From: VAZQ01 sp035293945
Lineage (GTDB): Bacteria; Pseudomonadota; Alphaproteobacteria; Rhizobiales; Xanthobacteraceae
NCBI GenBank assembly: GCA_035293945.1
Contig: DATGLV010000039.1
Coordinates: forward strand, 387,766 to 451,765
Direction: 5' to 3'
DNA length: 64,000 nt
Positions 42,199 through 50,740 of the stretch are shown piece after piece. The first letter of the stretch is position 1; each line of letters opens with the position of its first letter. The translations under genes and the position numbers were made by a program. Below the pieces are notes generated by a model. That model searched no databases and had not been told where the DNA came from. It worked only from the letters and a program-made list of their open reading frames with translations.

Positions 42199-43293
42199 TC
42201 AATAGATCAGCTCCTCGTCGTTGCGGCCCTTCGAGATCATGATCTCGCCCTTGGCGGCGAGGTCCTTGGCCAGGTTGACGAGCTGCGACTGGGCTTCATC
42301 CACCTCGCGCAGCCGCACCGGGCCCAGAGCCTGCATGTCGTCGACCAGCATCTTGGCGGCGCGGGTCGACATGTTGGACATGAAGAATTCGCGCACCGGC
42401 TCGCCGGCGCCCTTGAGCGCCACCGCGAGCTTGTCCTTGTCGATATGGCGCATCAGCGTCTGCGCCGAGCCGGTGTCGAGACGGATCAGGTCGTCGAAGG
42501 TGAACATCAGCGCCTTGATGCGTTCGGCGCTTTCGCGGTTGCCGTCCTCGAGCGAGGTCATGAAGCGCGTTTCGGTCTGCCGATCGAAGCTGTTGAAGAT
42601 TTCGGCCATGACCTCGTGGGCGTCGCGGCGCCGCGTCTGCGACAGGTTGGACATGAATTCCGTGCGCAGCGTCTGCTCGACCCGCTCGATCACCTCCTTC
42701 TGCACCGCCTCCATCCTGAGCATTCGGTTGATGACATCGAGTGCGAGATCCTCGGGCAGAATGGCGAGCACGCGCGCCGCATGCTCGGGGCGCAGCTTCG
42801 ACAGCACCACCGCGATGGTCTGCGGGTATTCGTTCTTGAGGTAATTGGCGAGCACGCCCTCCTGGACATTGGAGAGCTTTTCCCACATGTTGCGGCCGGC
42901 CGGGCCGCGGATTTCTTCCATGATGGTGGAGACGCGATCGGGCGGCAGATATTGCTGCAGCAGGCGCTCGGTCGCGTCGTAGTTGCCCATCAGCGCGCCC
43001 GAGGCGGACATGCGCGAAACGAATTCGAGCAGCAGGTCCTCGACCGCTTCGGCATCGATGGTACCGAGCGTCGACATGACGATCGAGATCTCGCGCAGCT
43101 CGTCGTCGTCCAGCTGATTCCAGATATTGGCTCCGTATTGTTGTCCGAGCGCGAGCATCAGGACGGCCGCGCGTTCCGGGCCGGTCAGGCGGCGGCGCTG
43201 CGTGTGGTCGCCTTGGCGGCTCGCGAGCGCCGAGATGACGCTCGTGATGTCGTTTTGCTGCTTGGCGATATGGTTCTTGTCGAGACGAGCCAT
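42199..43293 (-). CDS. fliG: Flagellar motor switch protein FliG
   Basis: This C-ring protein (364 residues) bridges the MS ring and the stator and carries the torque-generating charges. The N-terminal FliF-binding domain (LTGPERAAVLMLALGQQYGA) and the middle EHPQ-like region (NEYPQTIAVVLSKLRPEHAA) are clear. The C-terminal domain has charged helices and the end of the motor domain (GPVRLREVDEAQSQLVNLAK). It starts 9 bp after fliF. Confidence 0.96.
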   Translation of the reverse strand: MARLDKNHIAKQQNDITSVISALASRQGDHTQRRRLTGPERAAVLMLALGQQYGANIWNQLDDDELREISIVMSTLGTIDAEAVEDLLLEFVSRMSASGALMGNYDATERLLQQYLPPDRVSTIMEEIRGPAGRNMWEKLSNVQEGVLANYLKNEYPQTIAVVLSKLRPEHAARVLAILPEDLALDVINRMLRMEAVQKEVIERVEQTLRTEFMSNLSQTRRRDAHEVMAEIFNSFDRQTETRFMTSLEDGNRESAERIKALMFTFDDLIRLDTGSAQTLMRHIDKDKLAVALKGAGEPVREFFMSNMSTRAAKMLVDDMQALGPVRLREVDEAQSQLVNLAKDLAAKGEIMISKGRNDEELIY

Positions 43294-43302
43294 GGTGCCT
43301 GA

Positions 43303-44925
43303 TCACGCGCCTTCGTGCAGCCAGCTACGAATGATGGAGACGGCCTCGGTCGGATTCTTATCGGCGAGCTCGCCGACCTTCTGCACCGATTGAGCATGGA
43401 CCTGGCCTTGCACCTGCGCCACGTCGATCATCTTGGCGGTGGCACTGGGCATGGCCTTGATCTCTTCAACCGAATCGGCGGCGATCGCCTGGGCGTTTGC
43501 GCCCGCCAGCGCGGCGGCGGCGCCGGCGCGGGCGCCCTGGTCCGGGGTGATAATGCGGTTGACCAGCGGGCGGACCACCATCATCAGCACGACGACGCCG
43601 AGCAGCAGCATCACGAGCTCTTCCGCCCAATGCATGATGTCGTCCTTGCTGAATTGCAGCAGCGCCATCAGGCCGGTCGGCTCGGGTAGGGCGGTGGACG
43701 TGGTGTCGGCGAATCGCAGGTTGACCACCTCGACCTGGTCGCCGCGCTTCTGGTCGAAGCCGATCGCGGAGCGCACCAGAGCAGCGATGTGGTCGATCTC
43801 ATCCTTGTCGCGCGGTTGGTAGACGGTTTCGCCCTGGGCATTCTTGGTGTAGTTGCCGTCGACCAGCACCGCCACCGATACGCGGCTCAAGCGTCCGCCT
43901 TCGGCCACCTCGGTCCGCGTCGAGCGGGAAATCTCGTAGTTGACGACCTCCTCGGTCTTCTTGCTCTGGTCGCGGGTGCCGGCGGGAGCTTCCGGCGGCG
44001 GGGCGTTGGGCAGCGCATTGGCGACCGTCACCTGGCCTTGCTTTGCCTCGGCCGAATCGCTGGTTTCCTCGCGCGTCTGGCTCGAGCGCAGCACGCGTCC
44101 GTCCGGATCGAACTTCTCCGAAGTCTGTGTGACCTTGCTCATATCGAAATCGGCGGTGAGCTGGACCCGCGCGTGTCCGGGTCCCACCACCGAGGAGACG
44201 ATATTCTCGACCTGATCGCGCAGGCGCTGCTCGTAGGCGACGCGACGCTCGTCGGCGGTCGCGACCGAATCGTCGTCGCCGCGCGCGCCATCGGCGAGCA
44301 GACGCCCGGTCTCATCCACGATCGACACCCGCTCCGGCTTGAGGCCGGCGACCGCCGAGGCGGTGAGATGGCGGATGGCATTGACTTGTTGCGGCTCGAG
44401 CTTGCCGCGCACCTTCAACACGATCGATGCTGACGCCTCCGGGGCCTCGCGCGCAAACAGCGGCCGTTCAGGGAGCACCAGATGCACGCGGGCGGCCTGC
44501 ACCCGGTCGAGCGAGGAGATGGTGCGGGCGAGCTCGCCCTCGAGCGCCCGCAGATGATTGATGTTCTGCACGAAGCTGGTGGCGCCGAGCGCGTCGGACT
44601 TGTCGAAGATCTCGTAGCCCACGCCGCCGCCTTTTGGCAGCCCGCTTTCCGCCAGCGACATGCGCAGCCGCGGCACCCGGTCCTTCGGTGCCAGGATGAT
44701 GGCGCCGTCGTCGCGCAGCTCGTAGGTGATACCCTGCCGCTCGAGCTCCGTGACGATGGCGCTAGAGTCCTCGATCGACAGATCGGTGAACAGCGGGGTC
44801 ATCTGTGGGGCGGTCACCCGCACGATCAGAAAGCCGAAGAAACCGACCAGCGCCACCGTGACGGCGCACATGGCGGCGAGGCGCGCCGCCCCGAGCGATT
44901 TGAGGAAGTCGAGCAATCCCTGCAC
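43303..44925 (-). CDS. fliF: Flagellar MS-ring protein FliF
   Basis: This is the inner-membrane ring protein (540 residues) on which the basal body assembles. It has an N-terminal transmembrane helix (AAMCAVTVALVGFFGFLIVR), ring-building motifs (KGGGVGYEIFDKSDALGATS, RAQEGELARTISSLD-type helix as ALEGELARTISSLDRVQAAR, VHLVLPERPLFAREAPEASA) and a C-terminal helix (ELVMLLLGVVVLMMVVRPLV). The cytoplasmic FliG-binding tail follows. I chose the GTG at 44925 (MQGLLDFLKSLG) because FliF proteins of relatives start this way; a TTG at 44955 would add ten residues. A CtrA-like site cluster lies about 50-75 bp upstream. Confidence 0.95.
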   Translation of the reverse strand: MQGLLDFLKSLGAARLAAMCAVTVALVGFFGFLIVRVTAPQMTPLFTDLSIEDSSAIVTELERQGITYELRDDGAIILAPKDRVPRLRMSLAESGLPKGGGVGYEIFDKSDALGATSFVQNINHLRALEGELARTISSLDRVQAARVHLVLPERPLFAREAPEASASIVLKVRGKLEPQQVNAIRHLTASAVAGLKPERVSIVDETGRLLADGARGDDDSVATADERRVAYEQRLRDQVENIVSSVVGPGHARVQLTADFDMSKVTQTSEKFDPDGRVLRSSQTREETSDSAEAKQGQVTVANALPNAPPPEAPAGTRDQSKKTEEVVNYEISRSTRTEVAEGGRLSRVSVAVLVDGNYTKNAQGETVYQPRDKDEIDHIAALVRSAIGFDQKRGDQVEVVNLRFADTTSTALPEPTGLMALLQFSKDDIMHWAEELVMLLLGVVVLMMVVRPLVNRIITPDQGARAGAAAALAGANAQAIAADSVEEIKAMPSATAKMIDVAQVQGQVHAQSVQKVGELADKNPTEAVSIIRSWLHEGA

Positions 44926-44973
44926 GGCGAACCGACCTAGCCTTCGACCCGGCAAGTTTTGCCCAGTACAAGG

Positions 44974-44998
44974 TTACTGGCCGGTTAATGGCCGTTAA
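44974..44998 (-). promoter_or_regulatory. Candidate CtrA site cluster upstream of fliF
   Basis: On the minus strand this reads TTAACGGCCATTAACCGGCC followed by AGTAA. It contains TTAA-N7-GTAA (one base off the CtrA consensus) and, overlapping it, TTAA-N6-TTAA. In Caulobacter fliF is directly activated by CtrA. Here the site lies 49-73 bp before the fliF start. Confidence 0.5.
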
Positions 44999-45132
44999 GA
45001 TTGGTGCTCGTGAGCCATGCCGCGCACGGGAAATGGCCCGGCCGGCGTGATATGTCGCCCCCAAACGCAACAACCTCGCCGCGAGCGGCGAGGCGATTGG
45101 CGGTCTGTTGCTGGCCGACTCGCGGCCAGATG

Positions 45133-45408
45133 CTATTGGCGATACTGCTGGATGCGGGTCGTACGCAGGCCGGCAAGCCCGTGCTGGTCGATGGAATATT
45201 GCCAGGAAAGGAATTCCTCGACGGTCAGCGTGTAGCGGCTGCAGGCTTCCTCAAGCGAGAGCAGCCCGCCGCGCACGGCGGCCACCACCTCGGCCTTGCG
45301 ACGGATGACCCAGCGCTTGGTCCCTGGTGCCGGAAGATCAGCGATCGTCAACGGGCTGCCGTCCGGTCCGATCACGTATTTCGCCCTTGCTCGAAGGGGC
45401 TCAGTCAT
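45133..45408 (-). CDS. sciP: CtrA inhibitor SciP (DUF1153)
   Basis: This is a 91-residue helix-turn-helix protein. In Caulobacter SciP binds CtrA and blocks activation of CtrA-dependent genes in new swarmer cells. The conserved family sequence is seen as KYVIGPDGSPLTIADLPAPG, TKRWVIRRKAEVVAAVRGGL, LSLEEACSRYTLTVEEFLSW and QYSIDQHGLAGLRTTRIQQY. I chose ATG 45408 (MTEPLRARA), the usual family start; an in-frame start at 45438 is possible. It stands between fliF and fliK and has its own CtrA-like box. Confidence 0.95.
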   Translation of the reverse strand: MTEPLRARAKYVIGPDGSPLTIADLPAPGTKRWVIRRKAEVVAAVRGGLLSLEEACSRYTLTVEEFLSWQYSIDQHGLAGLRTTRIQQYRQ

Positions 45409-45466
45409 TTGAATAAACTCACGCACTCGACTGACCAACTCGAGAGCGAAAATTACACGCGGCGGC

Positions 45467-45481
45467 TTAAAATTTGCCTAA
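45467..45481 (-). promoter_or_regulatory. Candidate CtrA-binding box upstream of sciP
   Basis: On the minus strand this reads TTAGGCAAATTTTAA, that is TTAG-N7-TTAA, one base from the consensus. It lies 59 bp before the sciP start. CtrA activation of sciP is known in Caulobacter and would form the same negative feedback here. Confidence 0.5.
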
Positions 45482-45586
45482 GCCTATCTTATCAATTGGG
45501 AAATGTGGCGCCTCCCGCGGGGTTCCGGGCGGAGGTGCGGCGATGCCGTCGGCCTCGGGCGGCGCATGTCCCACGCGGCGAATCCC

Positions 45587-47389
45587 TCACACGCGGATGT
45601 CGATCCCGCCGCTCGCCCCGAGCGCGCGGCTATAGGTGGACGCGCCGGCATCGACCGAGGGCGCTTGCGAATCCGGGATGATGATTCGGGCGCTGCCTGA
45701 AGAGCCATTGTTGGAATAGGGATTCTGCCCGGCGAAGCCCCCCTGATCGCGCAGGCTGAACTGCAAGCCATTGTCTGACGTCTGCAGTCCCGACTGCTGG
45801 AGCGAACGCTGCAAATCGGACGCATCGCGCTGCAAAAGGTCGAGCGTCTCGGGGCGATCGACGACGAGGCGCGATGTCACCTTGCCATCGTGATCGACGC
45901 TCAGCTGCACCTGGATGCGGCCGAGCTCGGGCGGATCCAACCTGATGTCGAACTGGTTCTTGCCGGCTTGCGCTGAAGCCGCAATCTCGACCGCAAGCCC
46001 GCTGATCGGAACGGCCGGAGGCGTTGGCGTGCCGGCTGGCGCAGCCGCAGGGGCGGCCGCGGTGGTCAGGATCGCGGGGACAACCGCGCTGCCGATGCTA
46101 CCCATCGCGGTTGCGGCCTGGCTGCTGCCGGCTTGCAGGTTGCCCGGATGTGCCGAACCGGCAGCCGCAAAGGGCGACGCCTGCGGCGTCGAATCGAGCG
46201 CCGCGCGGGCCGCGTCTTCGATCCTGCTGGTTGGCGCTGGCTTGGTGCCGCCGGAATCGCTAGTTGGGCTCCCACTCGCATCGAGGCTTGGCGCGGCATT
46301 CGAGCCCGCACTGGCGCTCGCACCGGTCGAGCCGGCGTTCGGGTCGACACTCGGTCCGCTTTGCGACGCGTCTGGCTGGTCGGTCGCCTGGCTATTCGCG
46401 GTGCGCTCACGCGCGCGAGCGCTTGCGGCCTCACTGGCGGCTTCCTCGTCGGCGCTGGCGACATTGCCTGCATTGCCTGCACTCGCTTGATTGCTTTGGG
46501 CTGCCTGCGCCGCGCCAGCCTGTTGGCTCGCCTCGGCCGCAATCAGGTTAGGCTCAGATTGCGGGTTGGCCGACGAAGGCGGGGCAGCATTGGCCGGCGG
46601 TGCAGTTCCGTCTTGGGGTGCCGGCCGCCCGTCAGCCTTGCCGGTTGGGGCGGGCGCTTGTGAGCCATCCCCCGCAGCTCCGACCTCCTCCGCCGCCGCG
46701 GTCCCGCCATCGGCATCGGTCCCGCTCGGGGCACCGGGTGGCGTGTTGGGAAGGGAGGGCGCGCTGAGGGGAATTGCGGGTGGCTGAGTTGTCAACACGG
46801 ACAGGCTGGCGGATGGATCGACGGGCGGGCTCGCGCCCTGATTACCTTTAGGGTCTCCTTTCGGCTTGTCGGTGCGGGTGTCGGGAATTGCCGCGGTGGT
46901 GCTCCCCGCCACGTCGGCGCTCGCCGTGCTGCTGGCTGCGAGCGCATCTGCGACCGGGATGGCAGGCGTCGGATCCGTGCTCGCGCCGGCATCGTTTGTC
47001 TGGTCGCTATCATCGTCACTGTTGGAGCTCGCGTCGACCGGCGCTGGTGTTGGCGCCGCGCTGGTCTGGGTCCCGCTTTGCGGCGACTGGGGAGCATCCG
47101 GGCCGTTCGCGGCATTCTTGCTGCTCGAGCTTGGAGCCGCGGCCGTCCCGGCGGCAGGCGATAGTTGGACATTGTCGTGCGGCCGCAGCGAAGGCTTCGG
47201 GCTCGCAAGCCCGGGCGCAGATTGCGCGAGCAGCGCCAGCGGGAGCTGTGTGCCGGCGTCGGTCGCCTCCAAGAGCGCCGCAAAAGGGCTCGTCTGATCT
47301 GAAGAATCGGCGCCGGCGGGGTTATTGCGCGACACTTGGCCGAGAGGGGCCTGACGAACGGCACTTGTTTCGGGCACGGCACTCGACAC
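45587..47389 (-). CDS. fliK: Flagellar hook-length control protein FliK
   Basis: This is a secreted ruler protein of about 600 residues. Most of it is a Pro/Ala/Ser/Gly/Asp-rich low-complexity region (such as PAPVDASSNSDDDSDQTNDA). The C-terminal FliK domain is clear: GLAVEIAASAQAGKNQFDIR, LDPPELGRIQVQLSVDHDGK and RPETLDLLQRDASDLQRSLQ. I chose the GTG at 47389 because AAGAGG lies six bases upstream. Longer readings have no FliK-like start. It ends with a Tyr/Ser/Gly-rich tail. It is on the same strand as the fli cluster, 178 bp before sciP. Confidence 0.9.
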   Translation of the reverse strand: MSSAVPETSAVRQAPLGQVSRNNPAGADSSDQTSPFAALLEATDAGTQLPLALLAQSAPGLASPKPSLRPHDNVQLSPAAGTAAAPSSSSKNAANGPDAPQSPQSGTQTSAAPTPAPVDASSNSDDDSDQTNDAGASTDPTPAIPVADALAASSTASADVAGSTTAAIPDTRTDKPKGDPKGNQGASPPVDPSASLSVLTTQPPAIPLSAPSLPNTPPGAPSGTDADGGTAAAEEVGAAGDGSQAPAPTGKADGRPAPQDGTAPPANAAPPSSANPQSEPNLIAAEASQQAGAAQAAQSNQASAGNAGNVASADEEAASEAASARARERTANSQATDQPDASQSGPSVDPNAGSTGASASAGSNAAPSLDASGSPTSDSGGTKPAPTSRIEDAARAALDSTPQASPFAAAGSAHPGNLQAGSSQAATAMGSIGSAVVPAILTTAAAPAAAPAGTPTPPAVPISGLAVEIAASAQAGKNQFDIRLDPPELGRIQVQLSVDHDGKVTSRLVVDRPETLDLLQRDASDLQRSLQQSGLQTSDNGLQFSLRDQGGFAGQNPYSNNGSSGSARIIIPDSQAPSVDAGASTYSRALGASGGIDIRV

Positions 47390-47668
47390 GAGCCACCTCT
47401 TAAGGCAATCGATCCGACGGATTCTCGGCCTGCAATCAGCGGGCCATTCGCGATCGGTTGGGAAATCGTTGTAATCCAAAGACTTGGCCGCGTCCGAGGG
47501 GCGTGCTAGGAGCGCCCGACGCGGCACGACCTGCTGGCCGGCGGCAAGAACTGCCGACCCGGCTGCTGTGGTCGCGGCAACGGCACGGATGAGCCCCTAT
47601 ATTGGGGGCGACAGAAGAACATCGACTTGAGCTTCGGTTAAGGAGCGCGGCGAGAGGCCGCCACCACG

Positions 47669-48904
47669 ATGCTGAACAGCCCCGGCTTGAACAGTCTCGA
47701 TCTCGAAGGGCGGCCGCAAGATACCCGCGTGGTGGTGGCCATGTCGGGCGGGGTGGACTCGTCGGTCACGGCCGCGCTCTTGAAGGATGAAGGCTACGAC
47801 GTGGTCGGCGTGACCCTGCAGCTTTACGACCATGGCGCCGCCACCCACCGCAAGGGCGCCTGTTGCGCCGGGCAGGACATTCACGACGCGCGCGCAGTTG
47901 CAGAGCGGATTGGCATTCCCCACTACGTGCTGGACTATGAGAGCCGCTTCAAGGAGACGGTCATCGACCGTTTCGCCGACAGCTATATGGCGGGCGAGAC
48001 CCCCGTGCCGTGCGTGGAATGCAATCAATCGATCAAGTTCCGCGACCTCCTGCGCACCGCGCGCTCTCTCGGCGCCAAGGTGCTGGCGACCGGCCATTAT
48101 GTCGCGTCGCGGCAGCTGCCAGGCGGAGGCCGCGGTCTATTTCGTGCGCGCGACAGCGAACGCGATCAAAGCTATTTCTTGTTTGCGACCACTGCGGAGC
48201 AGCTCGAGCCGCTGCGGTTTCCGTTGGGCGAGCGCAGCAAGGCCGAAACCAGGGAGCTGGCACGCCGCTTCGCGCTGCCGGTCGCCGACAAGCATGACAG
48301 TCAGGACATCTGCTTCGTCCCCTCCGGTCGCTACGCCCAGGTGATCGAGCGCCTGCGGCCCGGAGCGGCCGAGCCCGGCGACATCGTCGACACGCTGGGC
48401 AATGTGCTCGGCCGGCATGACGGCATCATCCACTTCACCGTCGGGCAGCGGCGCGGTCTGAAGATCGCGACCGGACATCCGTTGTACGTCGTGCGGCTCG
48501 ATGCGCCGACACGCCGCGTCATCGTCGGTCCGCGCGAGGCGCTGCGCATCAGCTCGATCCGCCTGCGCGACGTCAATTGGCTCGGGGACGGGACGCTCGC
48601 AGAGGCGCTCGCCGAGGATGCACATGCGGGTGAGACGGCAGGGAACGACCGGCGCGAGGTTTTCGTGCGCGTGCGCTCGACGAGGCCGCCGCAGCCGGCC
48701 TGGCTTCGGCTTTCCGAACGCGGCGTCGAAGTGGACCTGGTTGCCGGTGAAGACGGCGTATCGCCCGGGCAGGCTTGCGTGTTCTATGACGCGCCGGCCG
48801 GCCAGGCACGTGTGCTCGGTGGCGGCATCATCCACAGTGCAGGGGCGAGCAGCAGAACCCCAGCGCCGGAAGCGGTGGGAGGACGCGCAGCAGCGCGCGG
48901 GTGA
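47669..48904 (+). CDS. mnmA: tRNA-specific 2-thiouridylase MnmA
   Basis: This enzyme (411 residues) thiolates uridine 34 in tRNAs for Lys, Glu and Gln, taking sulfur from a relay. The PP-loop motif is AMSGGVDSSVTAALLKDEG. The catalytic cysteine pair is present: the first in TPVPCVECNQSIKF, the second in HDSQDICFVPSGRYA. FTVGQRRGLKIATGHPLYVV lies in the central domain. The C-terminus has a short Ala/Arg extension. A GAGAGG sequence precedes the ATG. Confidence 0.95.
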   Translation: MLNSPGLNSLDLEGRPQDTRVVVAMSGGVDSSVTAALLKDEGYDVVGVTLQLYDHGAATHRKGACCAGQDIHDARAVAERIGIPHYVLDYESRFKETVIDRFADSYMAGETPVPCVECNQSIKFRDLLRTARSLGAKVLATGHYVASRQLPGGGRGLFRARDSERDQSYFLFATTAEQLEPLRFPLGERSKAETRELARRFALPVADKHDSQDICFVPSGRYAQVIERLRPGAAEPGDIVDTLGNVLGRHDGIIHFTVGQRRGLKIATGHPLYVVRLDAPTRRVIVGPREALRISSIRLRDVNWLGDGTLAEALAEDAHAGETAGNDRREVFVRVRSTRPPQPAWLRLSERGVEVDLVAGEDGVSPGQACVFYDAPAGQARVLGGGIIHSAGASSRTPAPEAVGGRAAARG

Positions 48905-48934
48905 GCCCTTCAGTCCGGGAGGGAAGGGGGCGAC

Positions 48935-49591
48935 ATGACCGGGGAGCTCGATAGTGAGACGATCGCCAAGGCCTACGCGGGCTGGGCGCCTGTCTATGAT
49001 CTCGTCTTCGGCGCGATCTTTGATGCTGGTCGCCGCGCTTCGATCGCTGCGGCCGAGCGGATCGGCGGACGCATCCTCGATGTCGGTGTCGGCACCGGCA
49101 TCTCGCTCTCCGATTATTCGGCTCGCAATCGCATCGTCGGCGTGGATTATTCGGAGGCGATGCTGCGCAAGGCTCAAGCGCGGATCGCCCGCGAGAAGCT
49201 CTCCCACATCGACACGCTGGCGGTGATGGACGCGCGTCGGCTCGGCTTTCGCGAGGCCTTCTTCGATGTCGTGGTGGCGCAGTTCGTCATCACCACCGTG
49301 CCGGATCCGGAAGCGACGCTGGATGAATTCGTGCGTGTCATCAGGCCAGGAGGTGAGATCATTCTGGTCAATCATCTGGGCGCCGAGGCCGGCCTGCAAC
49401 GAGAGCTCGAGCACTGGTTCGCGCCCTTGGCGCGGCGGCTCGGCTGGCGCCCGGAATTCAAGTGGTCGCGGCTCACCCAATGGGCCGAACGCAACGGCTG
49501 CGTACGCCTCATCGAGCGCCGTGCCTTGCCGCCATTCGGACAGTTTTCTTTGATCCGCTTCGGCCGGAACGCTGCAGCAGGTAATGCTTGA
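48935..49591 (+). CDS. pmtA: SAM-dependent methyltransferase, probably phosphatidylethanolamine N-methyltransferase
   Basis: This is a 218-residue class I methyltransferase. SAM-binding motif I is ILDVGVGTGISLSDYSARNR, motif II is IVGVDYSEAMLRKAQARIAR, and motif IV is FFDVVVAQFVITTVPDPEAT. The N-terminus (AYAGWAPVYDLVFGAIFDAG) and the RPGGEIILVNHLGAE block closely resemble the Rhodobacter/Bradyrhizobium PmtA group, which makes phosphatidylcholine from phosphatidylethanolamine. It begins 30 bp after mnmA and may be co-transcribed. The pmtA name rests on recognition, not on an alignment. Confidence 0.75.
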   Translation: MTGELDSETIAKAYAGWAPVYDLVFGAIFDAGRRASIAAAERIGGRILDVGVGTGISLSDYSARNRIVGVDYSEAMLRKAQARIAREKLSHIDTLAVMDARRLGFREAFFDVVVAQFVITTVPDPEATLDEFVRVIRPGGEIILVNHLGAEAGLQRELEHWFAPLARRLGWRPEFKWSRLTQWAERNGCVRLIERRALPPFGQFSLIRFGRNAAAGNA

Positions 49592-49603
49592 AAGGCAGAA
49601 GCT

Positions 49604-50203
49604 TTAAATTCCGCCGGCGGCTCGGATCAGCTTGGCGAGGTGATTGCGCGCATAGAACATCCGCGTCTTGACGGTTCCGACCGGCGCTTCGACGATCTGC
49701 GCGACCTCCTCGATCGACTTCTCATGATAGTAGACGAGGTCGAGGACCTCACGATGCAGGGGCGAGAGCTGCGCCAGGAACCCGCGCATGAGCTTGCGGC
49801 GATCCTCCTGCTCCATGATGGTTTCCGGGTTGGGGCCCGGGTCGTGCGCTATGTCCGCAATAGCATCGGTCAGTTGCGCCTCGGAATGCCGGCGCAGCAG
49901 TGAGATCGCCTTGTGCCGGGCGATGGTCAGAAGCCAAGTGGTCACCTCGCAGCGAGATTGGAAGCTCGCGGCGTGCTGCCACACATTGAGAAAGACATCG
50001 CCAACGATTTCTTCCGCGATGGCCGGGTTGCCGACGAGCCGCAGCACGAAGCGGTAGACGCGCACATTGTGTCGCTGGAAGAGTACCTGCATCGCGAGCC
50101 GATCACCGGCGGCGATCTGCTCAAGCAGCGTCTTGTCCAACTTTTGCCGGGCCGAAGCGCCGGTCCCCGATATTCGTGCGAGCTCGCAGGCGGCGGTGTC
50201 CAT
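49604..50203 (-). CDS. ECF RNA polymerase sigma factor
   Basis: This is a 199-residue ECF sigma factor. Region 2 reads FVLRLVGNPAIAEEIVGDVF, LNVWQHAASFQSRCEVTTWL, LTIARHKAISLLRRHSE. Region 4 reads LSPLHREVLDLVYYHEKSIE and EVAQIVEAPVGTVKTRMFYA, then RNHLAKL. ATG 50203 has GGAG seven bases upstream. No anti-sigma gene is adjacent, so how it is controlled is not visible. It converges with the pmtA-like gene (12 bp between the stops). Confidence 0.92.
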   Translation of the reverse strand: MDTAACELARISGTGASARQKLDKTLLEQIAAGDRLAMQVLFQRHNVRVYRFVLRLVGNPAIAEEIVGDVFLNVWQHAASFQSRCEVTTWLLTIARHKAISLLRRHSEAQLTDAIADIAHDPGPNPETIMEQEDRRKLMRGFLAQLSPLHREVLDLVYYHEKSIEEVAQIVEAPVGTVKTRMFYARNHLAKLIRAAGGI

Positions 50204-50366
50204 GACGCATCTCCACTCGTCTCCCGACTCTCCGGCGCGGACGCTTGGCGTTGTCCGCCGCGCGTGTTGTTGAAGGCCCGCGCGAGTAGGACAATCTCTG
50301 AGCCAGGGCTTGAGGTAAATCAGCCGGATGTCTTGCATTGAAAGGATCAGCAAGCCGCAGCGCGGC

Positions 50367-50395
50367 AGAAAACCCGCATAATACGGGGCTTTTTC
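50367..50395. terminator. Candidate bidirectional terminator
   Basis: CCCG (50373-50376) and CGGG (50384-50387) enclose a 7-base loop, flanked by AAAA on the left and CTTTTT on the right, so it could act in either direction. No gene obviously feeds into it. It lies between the start of an ECF sigma gene and the promoter region of the LuxR-type regulator. Confidence 0.45.
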
Positions 50396-50418
50396 GTGGT
50401 TACCGCCGAAGTTCCGCT

Positions 50419-50439
50419 CGGTACTTTGGTCTTGGGATC
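50419..50439 (-). promoter_or_regulatory. 21-bp motif, copy 1 (distal site before the LuxR-type regulator)
   Basis: On the minus strand it has the core AAGACCAAAGTACC preceded by GATCCC. It shares the pattern T-[AC]-C-N-A-[AG]-G-A-[CT]-N-AAAGTA-[CT]-[CT] with three other sites in the window. Likely an operator for a regulator in this locus. Confidence 0.55.
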
Positions 50440-50647
50440 ACTCCGCGGGCGGCGATTTGTTCGATTGCGTCCGGCTGTCGGATCTGACTCATCCGCGATG
50501 CAGCGGCCAAATGCTGTCATCAAATACCGTATTAGCGCAGGACAGCGTCCATCACGCAGATGTGCCTCGCAGGGCGCGGCGAAGGCGGTGGCGACCACGC
50601 CAGTGTGTCCGCCACCTCACAAGCGAGTTTCCTGTCAGGCATTCACG

Positions 50648-50668
50648 TGGTACTTTGATCCTCGTACG
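50648..50668 (-). promoter_or_regulatory. 21-bp motif, copy 2 (proximal site before the LuxR-type regulator)
   Basis: On the minus strand: GTACGAGGATCAAAGTACC. It ends 72 bp before the regulator start, a position suited to autoregulation. Same pattern as copies 1, 3 and 4. Confidence 0.55.
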
Positions 50669-50740
50669 AAGGTATTGGCTTGGCCGGCGACGATGCCTTC
50701 GTCCAGCGGCGATGCATGGCCGGCGGGTTTCGATTTTCCA

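Larger units (their letters stand above)
50204..50740. other. Divergent control region of the sigma factor and LuxR-type regulator
   Basis: No gene is supported, although the reading frame of the regulator stays open upstream. The region holds a candidate terminator and two copies of a 21-bp motif (50419-50439, 50648-50668). The regulator's promoter and the sigma factor's promoter should be here. Confidence 0.5.
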
